This document shows positions 9,042-19,060 of a stretch of DNA of 64,000 bases, piece by piece. Position 1 is the first letter of the stretch. The number at the start of each line of letters is the position of its first letter. Location of the stretch: assembly GCF_900240245.1 (NCBI RefSeq), contig NZ_OESQ01000001.1:3256487-3320486 (forward strand), written 5' to 3'. The notes beneath the pieces were generated by a model that was not told the DNA's origin, ran no database searches, and saw only the letters and a program-made list of their open reading frames with translations. The stretch comes from Lachnoclostridium edouardi. GTDB lineage: Bacteria; Bacillota; Clostridia; Lachnospirales; Lachnospiraceae. A program made the position numbers and the translations under genes.

Positions 9042-10145
9042 TTAATTAGCCGCTTCAATGGAGCTGAACATTTCTTTTGCAGATGATACTAAATCATCAG
9101 GAAGACTAATTCCCAGGTCCTCGGCTACCTGTGAATTGCCGTAGAAGGCTGCTTCTGTAATTGTCTCATAATTCATTTCGCTGGCTTTAGCTTCACCCTT
9201 CAGCACCTTTGCAGCCATTTTTCCGGTCTGATTTCCAAGGGCTACATAATCCAGTCCCATAGCTGCCAGACAGCCGATTTTTACCTGCTCGATTTCACTT
9301 CCAAATACAGGAATATTCTTTTTATTTGCCTTGTTAAGAATAGAAGGAAGGGAAGAAACTACAGTATTATCTGTCAGGTTGCTGAGACAATCTACCTTCT
9401 CTAAAAGTCTGTCAGTTGCCAGAGGAATATCTGAGGTGGCAGACACGCCGCCTTCTACAATTTCAAAGCCATATTCAGGAGCTAAAGTTTTATATTCTTC
9501 AATTGTTGAAAGAGAATTTACCTCGCTGGTGGTGTAAAGAATTCCAATAGATTTTGCTTCTGGAAGAATGGCTCTGATCATTTCCAGCTGCTGTTTTACA
9601 GGCAGCTTATCGCTTGTTCCTGTAACCTCGCCTACTGGAGTTCCGTCTGCATTTGCCAGTTCAGCGGCAACCGGATCAGTGATGGCTGTATAAATAACAG
9701 GAATATTATTTTTTCTGCCTACATTATATTCATTCTGAGCAATAGGAGTGGCGATTCCGCACATTAAATCCACATCCTGCGCCGCGAAATTGCTTGCAAT
9801 CTGGGCCGCAATGCTGGGATCTGCCTGGGAATTTTCATATATAACAGTTAAGTTCTGGCCTTCAATCAGTCCTTCCTCTGCAAGACCCTGTAAAAAGCCC
9901 TCCCTGCAGTTGTCTAAGGAGCCGTGTACTGCAAACTGTCCGATGCCAATTGTGTAGGAGCCGGAAGCTGCTTCCTGAGACTGATCCTCAGATGAAGAAT
10001 CGCCCTCTGAAGAACCCTGTGTATCAGAAGCCTGTGTCTGAGAAGAAACTTCTGAGCTTTCAGAAGAAGCCTGTTTTCCTCCGCAGCCTGCCAAAATAGA
10101 TGCTGCCATAGCTGTTACTAATAATGCTGTCATTGCTTTTTTCAT
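9042..10145 (-). CDS. trpX: ABC transporter substrate-binding lipoprotein (TrpX)
   Basis: Lipoprotein of 367 residues. The signal peptide ends in the lipobox LAGC (cysteine near residue 21), followed by a long Ser/Glu-rich linker to about residue 65 and then a two-lobed periplasmic-binding fold of the ABC sugar/DUF534 group (start YTIGIGQFAVH). It is the first gene of the operon, after the T-box terminator, with ribosome site AGGAGG. In trpXYZ operons this protein captures tryptophan. Confidence 0.87.
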   Translation of the reverse strand: MKKAMTALLVTAMAASILAGCGGKQASSESSEVSSQTQASDTQGSSEGDSSSEDQSQEAASGSYTIGIGQFAVHGSLDNCREGFLQGLAEEGLIEGQNLTVIYENSQADPSIAAQIASNFAAQDVDLMCGIATPIAQNEYNVGRKNNIPVIYTAITDPVAAELANADGTPVGEVTGTSDKLPVKQQLEMIRAILPEAKSIGILYTTSEVNSLSTIEEYKTLAPEYGFEIVEGGVSATSDIPLATDRLLEKVDCLSNLTDNTVVSSLPSILNKANKKNIPVFGSEIEQVKIGCLAAMGLDYVALGNQTGKMAAKVLKGEAKASEMNYETITEAAFYGNSQVAEDLGISLPDDLVSSAKEMFSSIEAAN

Positions 10146-10205
10146 AATTAAAATCCTCCTTGATTAGAAATTCTGTGGTATAAGAACTTACTTTGAAAGA
10201 AGAGA

Positions 10206-10490
10206 CAAAAAAACGCCTCAGGAAAAGATCGACGATCCTTTCTTGAGACGAATAATAATCCGCGGTGCCACTCAAATTGACTGTAAGTCCACTTTATCAT
10301 ATACCAACATATATGCCGCGCAGATAACGGTGGCGGTTTCCGTCAGTCCCTACTTACTGAAAACAGGTTCAGGACAGCCCTCAAAAGTCCATTCAGCCTT
10401 CGATTCCACACCGCATTTCCACCTGCAGCGGCTCTCTGTCATGTTATCTGAAAGCTTACTTCTCTTTCTCAACGGTTTTTCTTATTTATG
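10206..10490 (-). promoter_or_regulatory. T-box leader, tryptophan specifier (UGG)
   Basis: Read on the minus strand, the leader holds the T-box core GAGTGGCACCGCGG (10260-10273). It then has a terminator hairpin at 10206-10250 (arms starting CGTCTCAAGAAAGGATC and GATCTTTTCCTGAGGCG) with seven Ts. The candidate specifier is UGG at 10389-10391, in GAA-UGG-AC followed by UUUUGAGGGC. That context closely matches the trpB T-box elsewhere in this window. T-boxes bind uncharged tRNA and prevent termination, so trpXYZ would be induced on tryptophan starvation. Confidence 0.92.
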
Positions 10491-10496
10491 CCCATT

Positions 10497-10525
10497 ATGT
10501 TAATACAGAAAATCTGGTTTGTCAA
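10497..10525 (-). promoter_or_regulatory. Promoter of trpXYZ
   Basis: Minus strand TTGACA (10520-10525), 17-base spacer, TAACAT (10497-10502), placed just upstream of the T-box leader. Confidence 0.7.
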
Positions 10526-10654
10526 CTGGAAATTAAAATTTCATAGATAAAATTCTGAATATATATGGAAATAAGAAAATTCAATTTGAACTATAGTAAG
10601 AAATATGATAAAGTGTAAGGCAGAAAAGCAATTCATTTTACAAAGGGGAACAAG

Positions 10655-13078
10655 ATGAATACAGAGAAGGACAAAATTCAGGAAGAAGGCAAAGAGGAGA
10701 ACAGTTCTTTGACAGCTCAAAAAGCCCCGGAAAGGGATGAAAACAATAAGGCCGGAAAACGAAAATCAACAGGACAAAACCCAGTGGCCAGATTTTTTAT
10801 TATCCTGTTTAAATATCTGCGGATTATTTTCAGGCCGCTGTTTAAGCTGTTCCGGTTTTTCTTTCAGTCATTATTCATTATATGTGTGTTGGCGCTGATT
10901 GCTTCTATAGCGGTAGGAGTGACGGTGATTTATCCTAAATATGAGGAATTTAGCCAGCAGGCAGTGGAGATTGTGGCAGAAAGTGATTTAGATACCTTCC
11001 GCCTTCAGGAGTCCAGCTATATTTATGACAATCAGGGAGATGTGATTGCCAAGCTGACAAAAGATGAGGATTCTACCTACTTGCCATATGAGGAAATCCC
11101 GGAGGATGCAATCAATGCTTTTATTGCTATTGAGGACAGAACGTTTTGGGAAAATTCAGGCTTTGATTTAAAGGGAATTATAAGAGTAGGTCTGAATTAT
11201 TTCAGGACAGAGGGGGAAGAGGTTCACGGGGCCAGCACTATTACACAGCAGCTGGTGAGAAACAGATTTCTTACAAGAGAAGTATCTATAGAGAGAAAAG
11301 CGAAAGAAATCCTGATTGCCATGGAGATGACAAAAAAGTATTCTAAAAAGCAGATTATGGAATTCTATGTAAATGACATCAGCTTTGCAAATACTTATTA
11401 TGGTTTGGAGGCCGCCGCTGAAGGATACTTTGGAAAAACGGCAAAAGAGCTGACGTTAAGCCAGATCGCATACCTTTGCGCCATTCCCAACTCGCCTACA
11501 TACTACAATCCCTACAGACATCCGGAAAACGCGTTAAAGAGAAGAAATAAGATTCTGGGGGATATGCACGACCTGGGATATATTACAGATGAGGATTACG
11601 AGGAAGCCTTAACAGAAGAGATTGTCATTGAAAAGGCAGATTATGAGTTTAGAAATTATGAGACTACATATGCAATAGATTGTGCAGTCCGGTATTTAAT
11701 GAAAGATAACGGATTTGAATTCCAGTACGGATTTACCGCCTATGATGAATATAATGCATACAAGGATAAATACGAGCAGGCCTACAGCCAGGCCAGAGAT
11801 CAGCTTTACACAGGAGGATACCAGATTTATACATCCTTAGATCCGGAAAAGCAGTCTTTCCTTCAAAGCACTATTGATCAGGTTTTAACCTTTGATGAGA
11901 ATGTGGCTGATAACGGCATTTATGCTCTTCAGGGGGCCGCTACAGTGATTGACAACAGCAGCGGCAAGGTGGTAGCCATTGTAGGAGGCAGAACTCAGGA
12001 GGCAGACACTTATAATCTTAACAGAGCCTTCCAAAGTTTCAGACAGCCGGGAAGCTCTATAAAGCCTATTATTGTATATGCTCCGGCTTTAGAAAACGGT
12101 TATACCTCCCAGTCTACTGTGAAAAATATTAACGTAGACGACGCAAAGAAAAAGGGAGCGGACGTTTCAAAGCTTCCAGGCAATACTATGACTTTGCGCC
12201 AGGCAGTAGAGCAAAGTAAAAATGGAGTTGCATGGTGGCTGTACAACGAAATTACGCCTCAGGTTGGTATGTCTTATTTAACAAAAATGAGATTTGACAA
12301 TATTGTGCCTGACGATTATTATCTGGCTTCTTCCCTGGGAGGATTTACATACGGCGCCACTACAGAAGAAATGGCGGGAGCTTATGCGGCCCTTGCCAAC
12401 GGCGGAATGTACAGAGATCCTACCTGTATTATGACTATGTTAGACAGAAACGGAATCGATGTTTACAAAAACAGCGGAGAATCTCAGGTATATGAGAAAA
12501 ATACAGCGGCAGTGATGGTAGACATTCTGAAAGGCGTAGTGAAAAAAGGAACAGCCAAGGGAATGGGATGGAGCGGCAATATAGAGGCGGCAGGAAAAAC
12601 GGGAACTACCAACAACAGTAAGGACGGATGGTTCTGCGGAATGACTCCATATTACACCATGTCTGTGTGGGTAGGATATGATCAGCCTAAAACCTTATCC
12701 TCACTTTGGGGCTCCACTTATCCGGCTTCCATATGGAAACAGGCTATGAGCCACTTTGTAGAAGGCCTGGAGGCAGCTTCCTTTCCTGAGCCTGGAAAGG
12801 AAGAAGGACAGAAAACAATTTCCGGGGGAAATAGCGCTTACCTTCCTGGAAGAGATGATTCTGAACTGCTGGCAGATAATTACACTGTAGGCAATTACCG
12901 CCAGGATCACAGCCTTGCCGATCAGGCCCAGGCCCTGATTAATCAAATGGCTGCTGCTGATCCAGACACAAAGCAGTCTTTGTATAACCAGGCAAAAAGC
13001 CTGATTGACCAGATTTACGGAAATACTTTATCCAGACAGATGAATGAAACCTTAAACGCAGCCATGTCCGGCGGCTGA
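10655..13078 (+). CDS. Class A penicillin-binding protein (bifunctional transglycosylase/transpeptidase)
   Basis: PBP1A-type peptidoglycan polymerase and crosslinker of 807 residues. A charged cytoplasmic tail of about 60 residues precedes one membrane segment (about 63-90). The GT51 domain shows IEDRTFW and GASTITQQLVRN. The transpeptidase domain has the catalytic serine in PGSSIKP (SxxK), then SKN (SxN) and AGKTGTT (KTG). All three catalytic motifs are present, so it should be active. An AGGGGA ribosome site precedes the ATG, and a strong terminator follows the gene. Confidence 0.94.
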   Translation: MNTEKDKIQEEGKEENSSLTAQKAPERDENNKAGKRKSTGQNPVARFFIILFKYLRIIFRPLFKLFRFFFQSLFIICVLALIASIAVGVTVIYPKYEEFSQQAVEIVAESDLDTFRLQESSYIYDNQGDVIAKLTKDEDSTYLPYEEIPEDAINAFIAIEDRTFWENSGFDLKGIIRVGLNYFRTEGEEVHGASTITQQLVRNRFLTREVSIERKAKEILIAMEMTKKYSKKQIMEFYVNDISFANTYYGLEAAAEGYFGKTAKELTLSQIAYLCAIPNSPTYYNPYRHPENALKRRNKILGDMHDLGYITDEDYEEALTEEIVIEKADYEFRNYETTYAIDCAVRYLMKDNGFEFQYGFTAYDEYNAYKDKYEQAYSQARDQLYTGGYQIYTSLDPEKQSFLQSTIDQVLTFDENVADNGIYALQGAATVIDNSSGKVVAIVGGRTQEADTYNLNRAFQSFRQPGSSIKPIIVYAPALENGYTSQSTVKNINVDDAKKKGADVSKLPGNTMTLRQAVEQSKNGVAWWLYNEITPQVGMSYLTKMRFDNIVPDDYYLASSLGGFTYGATTEEMAGAYAALANGGMYRDPTCIMTMLDRNGIDVYKNSGESQVYEKNTAAVMVDILKGVVKKGTAKGMGWSGNIEAAGKTGTTNNSKDGWFCGMTPYYTMSVWVGYDQPKTLSSLWGSTYPASIWKQAMSHFVEGLEAASFPEPGKEEGQKTISGGNSAYLPGRDDSELLADNYTVGNYRQDHSLADQAQALINQMAAADPDTKQSLYNQAKSLIDQIYGNTLSRQMNETLNAAMSGG

Positions 13079-13095
13079 GTGTTCTGAACAGAGAA

Positions 13096-13151
13096 AAAAA
13101 TAGGGGAACCCCAAATTTCGCCAACGGGATTTTTGGGGTTCCCCTATTTTT
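13096..13151. terminator. Bidirectional terminator between the PBP gene and aroA
   Basis: A 20-bp perfect inverted repeat (AAAAATAGGGGAACCCCAAA and its complement) flanked by A and T runs, lying between two converging genes. Confidence 0.93.
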
Positions 13152-13178
13152 GTGGATAATGGTTCCCTATTTTTATTT

Positions 13179-14456
13179 TTAGCTGTGCAGCTTATTTAGG
13201 TCTGAATAAAACTCAGGGTAGGAAATATTTACGCAGTCTGCTCCAAGAATCTCTGTTTCCCCGTCTGCCATTAAGCCGGCTACTGCAAAGGTCATGGCGA
13301 TTCGGTGGTCTAAGCGGCTGTCAATTACAGCGCCGTGAAGGGGTCTGCCCCCTTTTATAATCATGCCGTCCTCTGTTTCCTCTGCATCAGCTCCCATAGC
13401 CTTTAAATTCTCAACCATGGCTTCAATTCTGTTAGATTCTTTTACTTTCAGCTCCGCCGCATCTTTTATAACAGTAACTCCGTCGGCAAAGCAGGCGGCC
13501 ATAGCGGCAACAGGAAGCTCGTCAATTAAAGTGGGAATCACAGGACCGCTGATTTCTGTGCCGTGTAAAGAACTGGCAGTTACCAGAATATCAGCCACAG
13601 GCTCCCCTGAAACTATTCTTTTGTCTAAAAGCTGAATATTGCCTCCCATTTTTATGAAAACCTTTAAAATGCCGTCTCTGGTGGGATTGATTCCCACATT
13701 TTTAATTAAAATCTGAGAGCCGGGGATGAGAAGTCCGGCAGCCAGGAAAAAGGCGGCTGAGGAAATATCTCCGGGAACCTGTATTTTCTGCCCGTAAAGC
13801 TCTTTGGCAGGCTTTATAATAGCTGTAGTATTTTCTGTTTTTACATCTGCCCCAAAGCCGGAAAGCATCAGCTCTGTGTGATTGCGGGAAAGGGCGGGCT
13901 CCGTTACTTTTGTTTCACCCTCAGCGTAAAGGCCGGCCAGCAAAATCGCTGATTTTACCTGAGCGGAAGCTACAGGAGAGGAGTAATGAATCCCTTTTAA
14001 ATGGCAGCCCTCAATGGAAAGAGGGGCGCAGCCGGTGCCGTTTATGCTGGAAATTTTAGCTCCCATAAGAGAAAGCGGCTCTATAATCCGCTTCATAGGC
14101 CGTTTTTGTATAGAAGCATCTCCTGTAAGCACTGTATGAAAGCTTTGGGCAGAAAGGATTCCGGATATTAGTCTGGTGGTGGTGCCGCTGTTTCCGCAGT
14201 CTAAAACAGAATCCGGCTTTTTCAGTCCCCGGAGCCCTCTGCCCATTACTGTAATTTTTCCATTATCATTGCTGATACACACGCCCATAGCCTGAAAACA
14301 GGAAATTGTGGACAGACAGTCAGCTCCCTGAAGAAAACCGGTAATTTCAGTAGTTCCTTTAGCAATAGCCCCGAACATAACGCTTCTGTGAGAAATGGAT
14401 TTATCTCCGGGAATAGAAATTTCCCCTCTAAGAGGGGAAGATTTTTGAAATTTCAT
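13179..14456 (-). CDS. aroA: 3-phosphoshikimate 1-carboxyvinyltransferase (EPSP synthase)
   Basis: EPSP synthase, sixth step of the shikimate pathway, joining phosphoenolpyruvate to shikimate-3-phosphate. Its 425 residues are the normal length. Visible motifs are GDKSISHRS at the N-terminus, LDCGNSGTTTRL around residues 81-92 and the substrate-binding KESNRIEAM near residue 336. It is the third gene of a minus-strand aroF-tyrA-aroA operon, 12 bases after tyrA. Confidence 0.96.
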   Translation of the reverse strand: MKFQKSSPLRGEISIPGDKSISHRSVMFGAIAKGTTEITGFLQGADCLSTISCFQAMGVCISNDNGKITVMGRGLRGLKKPDSVLDCGNSGTTTRLISGILSAQSFHTVLTGDASIQKRPMKRIIEPLSLMGAKISSINGTGCAPLSIEGCHLKGIHYSSPVASAQVKSAILLAGLYAEGETKVTEPALSRNHTELMLSGFGADVKTENTTAIIKPAKELYGQKIQVPGDISSAAFFLAAGLLIPGSQILIKNVGINPTRDGILKVFIKMGGNIQLLDKRIVSGEPVADILVTASSLHGTEISGPVIPTLIDELPVAAMAACFADGVTVIKDAAELKVKESNRIEAMVENLKAMGADAEETEDGMIIKGGRPLHGAVIDSRLDHRIAMTFAVAGLMADGETEILGADCVNISYPEFYSDLNKLHS

Positions 14457-14468
14457 AGGAAATCTCCT

Positions 14469-15563
14469 TTACATTTTCATTAAATCATATTTATACCTGG
14501 TAAGCTGATTCCAGGCAGCCTCCATGGAGCCTTCGTCATAAAAGGTAATGCGCAAAGCGCCCTCCCCATGTTCTCTGCTGTGATTGATGCCAATATTTTT
14601 TATACTGATGCCTTTGGCGGCCAAAATAACAGACAGTGTGGAAATAGATCCTACCTCGTCTACAATATCTACGGAGAATGAGTATTCTGGCTCAATGGCT
14701 CCCTTTGTCCTGTCAGAAATAGAATCTCTGTACTGCCTGGAATTCTGAAACAGGCGGTGAACTGCCTGGCTGTCTCTTTGCCTCAAATCAGAAAGCACAT
14801 GTGATAAGGAGGAGATATACTGCTCCAGAATCTTTATAATATTATCTGTATTGGTCATACAGATCTGCTCCCACATTTCAGGAGAGGCGGAGGCGATTCT
14901 GGTAATATCCTTAAAACCTCCGGCGGCAATCTGCTTCATAATTTCATCTGGGCTGTCCTTTTCCTGTACCAGATTTACCAGGGAGGAAGCAATAATATGA
15001 GGCAGATGGCTGATGGCGGCCACTGCAAAGTCGTGTTCCTCATAGCTGATTACCTTGGGAATAGCGCCTAAGGCCTGAGCGATTGCCTTTACCCGCTCAA
15101 TGTGCATAGGATTGTCTTCAGAGGCCGGGGTAATCATATAGTACGCGTTTTCTAAAAGGTGATCTGTAGAATTTTCATATCCTGTTTTTTCAGAGCCGGC
15201 CATAGGATGTCCGCCAACAAAGCAGCGCTCCATTTGCAGATTGGCGACAGCCTGATGAATACTGGTTTTTGTGCTGCCTACGTCTGTAATAATGGCCCCG
15301 GGCTTTAAAAGAGGCTTCAGCTGTTTTAAATAGCCGGCGTTAAACTCTACAGGGGTACACAGGAAAATCATATCGCATTGTGACAGCTGGCGGTCAATAC
15401 CGTCTAAAATAATATCCACCACGCCATCCTCGTGGGCTTTTTCCAGGCGGGAGGAAGAGCGCATATAAGCCATAATTTTAATTTCAGGGTGAGCTCTTTT
15501 TAACCCCTTTGCAATAGAGCCTCCGATTAAGCCGAGGCCGATAAAGCCTACTACAGCTTCCAT
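14469..15563 (-). CDS. tyrA: Prephenate dehydrogenase with C-terminal ACT domain
   Basis: Converts prephenate to 4-hydroxyphenylpyruvate for tyrosine synthesis. The 364-residue protein begins with the dinucleotide-binding motif GFIGLGLIGGS and contains GGHPMAGSEKTGYEN, typical of prephenate/arogenate dehydrogenases. The last 70 residues or so (from YSFSVDIVDEVGS) look like an ACT domain, which commonly gives feedback control by tyrosine. It lies three bases after aroF and 12 bases before aroA. Confidence 0.94.
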   Translation of the reverse strand: MEAVVGFIGLGLIGGSIAKGLKRAHPEIKIMAYMRSSSRLEKAHEDGVVDIILDGIDRQLSQCDMIFLCTPVEFNAGYLKQLKPLLKPGAIITDVGSTKTSIHQAVANLQMERCFVGGHPMAGSEKTGYENSTDHLLENAYYMITPASEDNPMHIERVKAIAQALGAIPKVISYEEHDFAVAAISHLPHIIASSLVNLVQEKDSPDEIMKQIAAGGFKDITRIASASPEMWEQICMTNTDNIIKILEQYISSLSHVLSDLRQRDSQAVHRLFQNSRQYRDSISDRTKGAIEPEYSFSVDIVDEVGSISTLSVILAAKGISIKNIGINHSREHGEGALRITFYDEGSMEAAWNQLTRYKYDLMKM

Positions 15564-15566
15564 AAT

Positions 15567-16580
15567 TTAAAACTTCCTTCCTTCTAATTGAGCATAAGGC
15601 CTTAACTGGTCTGCGAGAGCCTCAAAGCCGTCAAAAGTAAGAGACTGAGGTCCGTCGGACAGGGCACACTCAGGGCAGGGATGAACCTCGATCATTAATC
15701 CGTCTGCGCCTGCTGCAATAGAAGCCTTTGCCAAAGGCTCCACATAGTCCCTGACTCCTGTGGCGTGGCTTGGGTCAACAATAATAGGCAGATGGCTTTT
15801 TTTGCGGATCACAGGCACAGCGCTAAGGTCTAAAGTATTTCTTGTAGCTGTTTCATATGTACGGATACCTCTCTCGCACAGCACAATATTTTCATTTCCC
15901 TCTGAAATAATATACTCGGCGGCGTTTAACCACTCATCAATAGTAGCGGCCAGACCTCGCTTTAAAAGCACGGGAAGACCTGATTTTCCGGCTTCCTTTA
16001 AAAGATCGAAATTCTGCATGTTTCTGGCGCCTATCTGCAGCATATCCACATATTTTACAGCCTTCTCAATGGCCTTTAAACTGGTTACTTCACACACAAC
16101 AGAAAGACCTGTAGCCTGTCTGGCCTCCATCATGTATTTTAACCCTTCTTCCTCTAGGCCCTGGAAGGAGTAAGGGGAAGTGCGCGGCTTATATGCCCCT
16201 CCTCTTAAAATGGTGGCCCCTGCTTTTTTCACGGCAAAAGCAGTATCAATTAACTGCTGCTGGCTTTCAATGGCACATGGACCTGCCATAATCGTTAAGG
16301 TGTCAGGACCTATCACTGCAGAACCTACAGAAACAGAGGAATTTTCAGGGTGGAATTTCCTGTTAACCAGCTTGTAGGACTCAGTTACAGGCACAACCTT
16401 GTCAACGCCCTGGGAGATTTCCAGGTTGATGCCTGCTAAGCGGCTTTTGTCGCCTACCACGCCTACAATCGTAACCTGAGTTCCCTCTGAAAGGTGGGCA
16501 GTTAAACCTTTAGATTCAATTAAACGTGTAATATTCTGAACATCCTTTTGGGAAGCGCTGGGCTTCATAATAATAATCAT
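15567..16580 (-). CDS. aroF: 3-deoxy-7-phosphoheptulonate (DAHP) synthase, type I beta
   Basis: First committed enzyme of aromatic amino acid synthesis, condensing PEP and erythrose-4-phosphate. The 337 residues comprise an N-terminal ferredoxin-like regulatory domain (about 1-70, starting MIIIMKPSASQKDV) and the catalytic barrel (MAGPCAIES, RGGAYKPRTSPYSFQG, IVDPSHATG). The N-terminal domain is the usual site of feedback inhibition in this class. The gene opens the operon, downstream of a consensus promoter. Confidence 0.94.
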   Translation of the reverse strand: MIIIMKPSASQKDVQNITRLIESKGLTAHLSEGTQVTIVGVVGDKSRLAGINLEISQGVDKVVPVTESYKLVNRKFHPENSSVSVGSAVIGPDTLTIMAGPCAIESQQQLIDTAFAVKKAGATILRGGAYKPRTSPYSFQGLEEEGLKYMMEARQATGLSVVCEVTSLKAIEKAVKYVDMLQIGARNMQNFDLLKEAGKSGLPVLLKRGLAATIDEWLNAAEYIISEGNENIVLCERGIRTYETATRNTLDLSAVPVIRKKSHLPIIVDPSHATGVRDYVEPLAKASIAAGADGLMIEVHPCPECALSDGPQSLTFDGFEALADQLRPYAQLEGRKF

Positions 16581-16643
16581 AATTTAGTAACTCCTTTTGT
16601 GTTGGTTTATGTTGAATACAATTGCTGAATCAATACATTCTTG

Positions 16644-16672
16644 ATTTTATCCCATCCCTTGAAAGTTGTCAA
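16644..16672 (-). promoter_or_regulatory. Promoter of aroF-tyrA-aroA
   Basis: Minus strand TTGACA (16667-16672), 17-base spacer, TAAAAT (16644-16649). It sits about 65 bases before the aroF start. No T-box core is present in this leader. Confidence 0.72.
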
Positions 16673-16808
16673 TGATTTAATACTTTAAAGTTTGACAGTT
16701 TAAACTATTGATTAATAAAGAAGATGGATAAATCAAAGAATATACAGGGAATATACAGAGCAGAAAAATGGAAAAGCGAAAAAATTTTGTATAAATTGCA
16801 TGTTTTAC

Positions 16809-16837
16809 TTGTAAATTTCCGACATTTTTAGTAAAAT
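16809..16837 (+). promoter_or_regulatory. Promoter of the EF-G-like gene
   Basis: TTGTAA, 17-base spacer and TAAAAT, about 40 bases before the start codon. The divergent aroF promoter lies about 140 bases to the left; the AT-rich DNA between them shows no other clear element. Confidence 0.55.
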
Positions 16838-16877
16838 ATCATCATAGGCTAAAAGAACGTACAGGAGGGTATATTTT

Positions 16878-18980
16878 ATGAATGCATATGGTACAAAGCA
16901 GATCCGCAACGTAGTTTTATTAGGGCACGGGGGTGCCGGCAAGACAACTGTGGCAGAAGCTATGGCGCTGTTGACAGGAGTTACAAAGCGTATGGGAAAA
17001 ACAACAGATGGAAATACCATCAGTGACTATGATAAAGAAGAAATTAAAAGACAGTTTTCCATTTCTACATCCCTGATCCCTCTGGAGTTCCAGGGAGAGG
17101 AAGAAATGATTAAGATTAACCTTTTAGATACTCCCGGCTATTTTGATTTTGTGGGAGAGGTAGAGGAGGCGATCAGCGTAGCTGACGCAGCTATTATTGT
17201 AGTAAACTGTAAGGCAGGTATTGAAGTTGGAACAGAGAAGGCCTGGGAGCTGTGCGACAAGTACAGACTGCCCAGAATCATTTTTGTTACTAATATGGAC
17301 GACGACCATGCCAGCTACCGGGAGCTGGTGCTGAAGCTGGAAAAGCAGTTCGGCAGAAAGATCGCTCCATTCCAGCTGCCTATTCGTGAAAATGAAAAGT
17401 TTGTAGGTTTTGTCAACGTAGTAAAAATGGCAGGACGCCGTTTTACAAATTTAAGCGATTATGAAGAGTGCCCGATTCCGGATTATGTAGAAAAGCATTT
17501 AAGCATCGCAAGAGACGCCTTAATCGAGGCTGTGGCTGAGACAAGCGAGGAATATATGGAAAGATATTTCTCAGGGGAAGAGTTTACCCAGGAGGAAATT
17601 TCCAATGCACTGCGCACCCACGTTATAGACGGCACTATTGTGCCTGTTATGATGGGTTCCGGCATCAACTGCCAGGGCTTTAGGGTTCTTCTTCAGGCTA
17701 TTGACAAGTACTTCCCGTCGCCAGATAAATATGAGTGCGTAGGCGTGGACGTTTCCACAGGAGAGCGCTTTACTGCAAAATATAACGACGACGTATCTCT
17801 TTCTGCCAGAGTATTTAAGACAGTAGTAGATCCGTTTATTGGAAAGTATTCTCTTATGAAGATTTGTACAGGTACATTAAAGCCTGACACTACAATTTAC
17901 AATGTAAATAAGGACGCGGAGGAGAAGGTTGCAAAGCTTTACCTGTTAAGAGGAAAGGACGTTATTGAGGTTCCTGAGCTGAAAGCAGGAGACATTGGAG
18001 CAGTTGCAAAGCTGACTGTGACTCAGACAGGAGATACTATTGCAGTCCGCACAGCTCCTATTATGTACCATAAGCCGGAGATTTCCACACCTTATACCTA
18101 CATGAGATATAAAACTGTAAATAAGGGAGACGACGATAAGGTTTCCAGCGCTTTGGCTAAGCTGATGGAAGAGGATTTGACTTTAAGAGCAGTAAACGAT
18201 AAAGAAAACAGACAGCTTCTTCTCTATGGAATCGGCGATCAGCAGCTGGAGGTTGTTGTAAGCAAGCTGCTGGGACGTTATAAAGTAGAGATTGAGCTGA
18301 GCAAGCCTAAATTTGCTTTCAGGGAAACATTGAGAAAGAAAGTGGAGGTTCAGGGCAAATACAAAAAACAGTCCGGCGGTCATGGACAGTACGGAGACGT
18401 TAAAATGGAATTTGAGCCTTCCGGCGATCTGGAAACCCCATATGTTTTTGAGGAAAGAGTATTTGGAGGAGCTGTACCTAAGAACTACTTCCCTGCAGTG
18501 GAAAAGGGAATCCAGGAATGCGTATTAAAGGGCCCGCTGGCTGCATATCCGGTGGTTGGCTTAAAGGCTACATTAGTAGACGGCTCATATCATCCTGTAG
18601 ATTCCTCTGAAATGGCTTTTAAAATGGCTGCCACCATGGCTTTCAAAAAAGGATTTATGGAAGCAAATCCAGTACTTTTAGAGCCTATCGCCTCTGTAAA
18701 GGTAACTGTTCCAGATAAGTTTACGGGAGATGTTATGGGGGATTTAAACAGAAGAAGAGGACGTGTTCTGGGAATGAATTCCAATCATCACGGCAAACAG
18801 ACTATTGAGGCCGACGTGCCAATGTCCGAGTTATTTGGCTACAATACAGACCTGCGTTCCATGACAGGCGGAATCGGCGTATATGAATATGAATTCAGCC
18901 GTTACGAGCAGGCTCCCGGCGATGTACAGAAAAAAGAAGTAGAAGCCAGAGCAGCTAAAGTAGACAAGATGGAAGCATAA
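16878..18980 (+). CDS. Elongation factor G-like GTPase (EF-G paralogue)
   Basis: Translational GTPase of 700 residues with the five-domain EF-G layout. G1 is GHGGAGKTT, G3 is DTPGYFDF, and the NKxD motif is changed to TNMD, as in the divergent second EF-Gs of many clostridia. It stands alone, away from rpsL/rpsG/tuf, so it is not the main fusA. Such paralogues have been linked to ribosome recycling or remain uncharacterised; the exact role here is unknown. A terminator follows. Confidence 0.88.
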   Translation: MNAYGTKQIRNVVLLGHGGAGKTTVAEAMALLTGVTKRMGKTTDGNTISDYDKEEIKRQFSISTSLIPLEFQGEEEMIKINLLDTPGYFDFVGEVEEAISVADAAIIVVNCKAGIEVGTEKAWELCDKYRLPRIIFVTNMDDDHASYRELVLKLEKQFGRKIAPFQLPIRENEKFVGFVNVVKMAGRRFTNLSDYEECPIPDYVEKHLSIARDALIEAVAETSEEYMERYFSGEEFTQEEISNALRTHVIDGTIVPVMMGSGINCQGFRVLLQAIDKYFPSPDKYECVGVDVSTGERFTAKYNDDVSLSARVFKTVVDPFIGKYSLMKICTGTLKPDTTIYNVNKDAEEKVAKLYLLRGKDVIEVPELKAGDIGAVAKLTVTQTGDTIAVRTAPIMYHKPEISTPYTYMRYKTVNKGDDDKVSSALAKLMEEDLTLRAVNDKENRQLLLYGIGDQQLEVVVSKLLGRYKVEIELSKPKFAFRETLRKKVEVQGKYKKQSGGHGQYGDVKMEFEPSGDLETPYVFEERVFGGAVPKNYFPAVEKGIQECVLKGPLAAYPVVGLKATLVDGSYHPVDSSEMAFKMAATMAFKKGFMEANPVLLEPIASVKVTVPDKFTGDVMGDLNRRRGRVLGMNSNHHGKQTIEADVPMSELFGYNTDLRSMTGGIGVYEYEFSRYEQAPGDVQKKEVEARAAKVDKMEA

Positions 18981-18992
18981 AATAAAATTAAG

Positions 18993-19038
18993 GCAGGCTG
19001 CCGTCCAGGTGTTTTACCGGGCGGCGGCCTGCGTTTTT
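18993..19038 (+). terminator. Intrinsic terminator after the EF-G-like gene
   Basis: GC-rich hairpin (GCAGGCTGCCGTCC paired with GGGCGGCGGCCTGC, including G-U pairs) followed by GTTTTT. Confidence 0.85.
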
Positions 19039-19060
19039 AAGCCTTGAGGAGAGCACATGT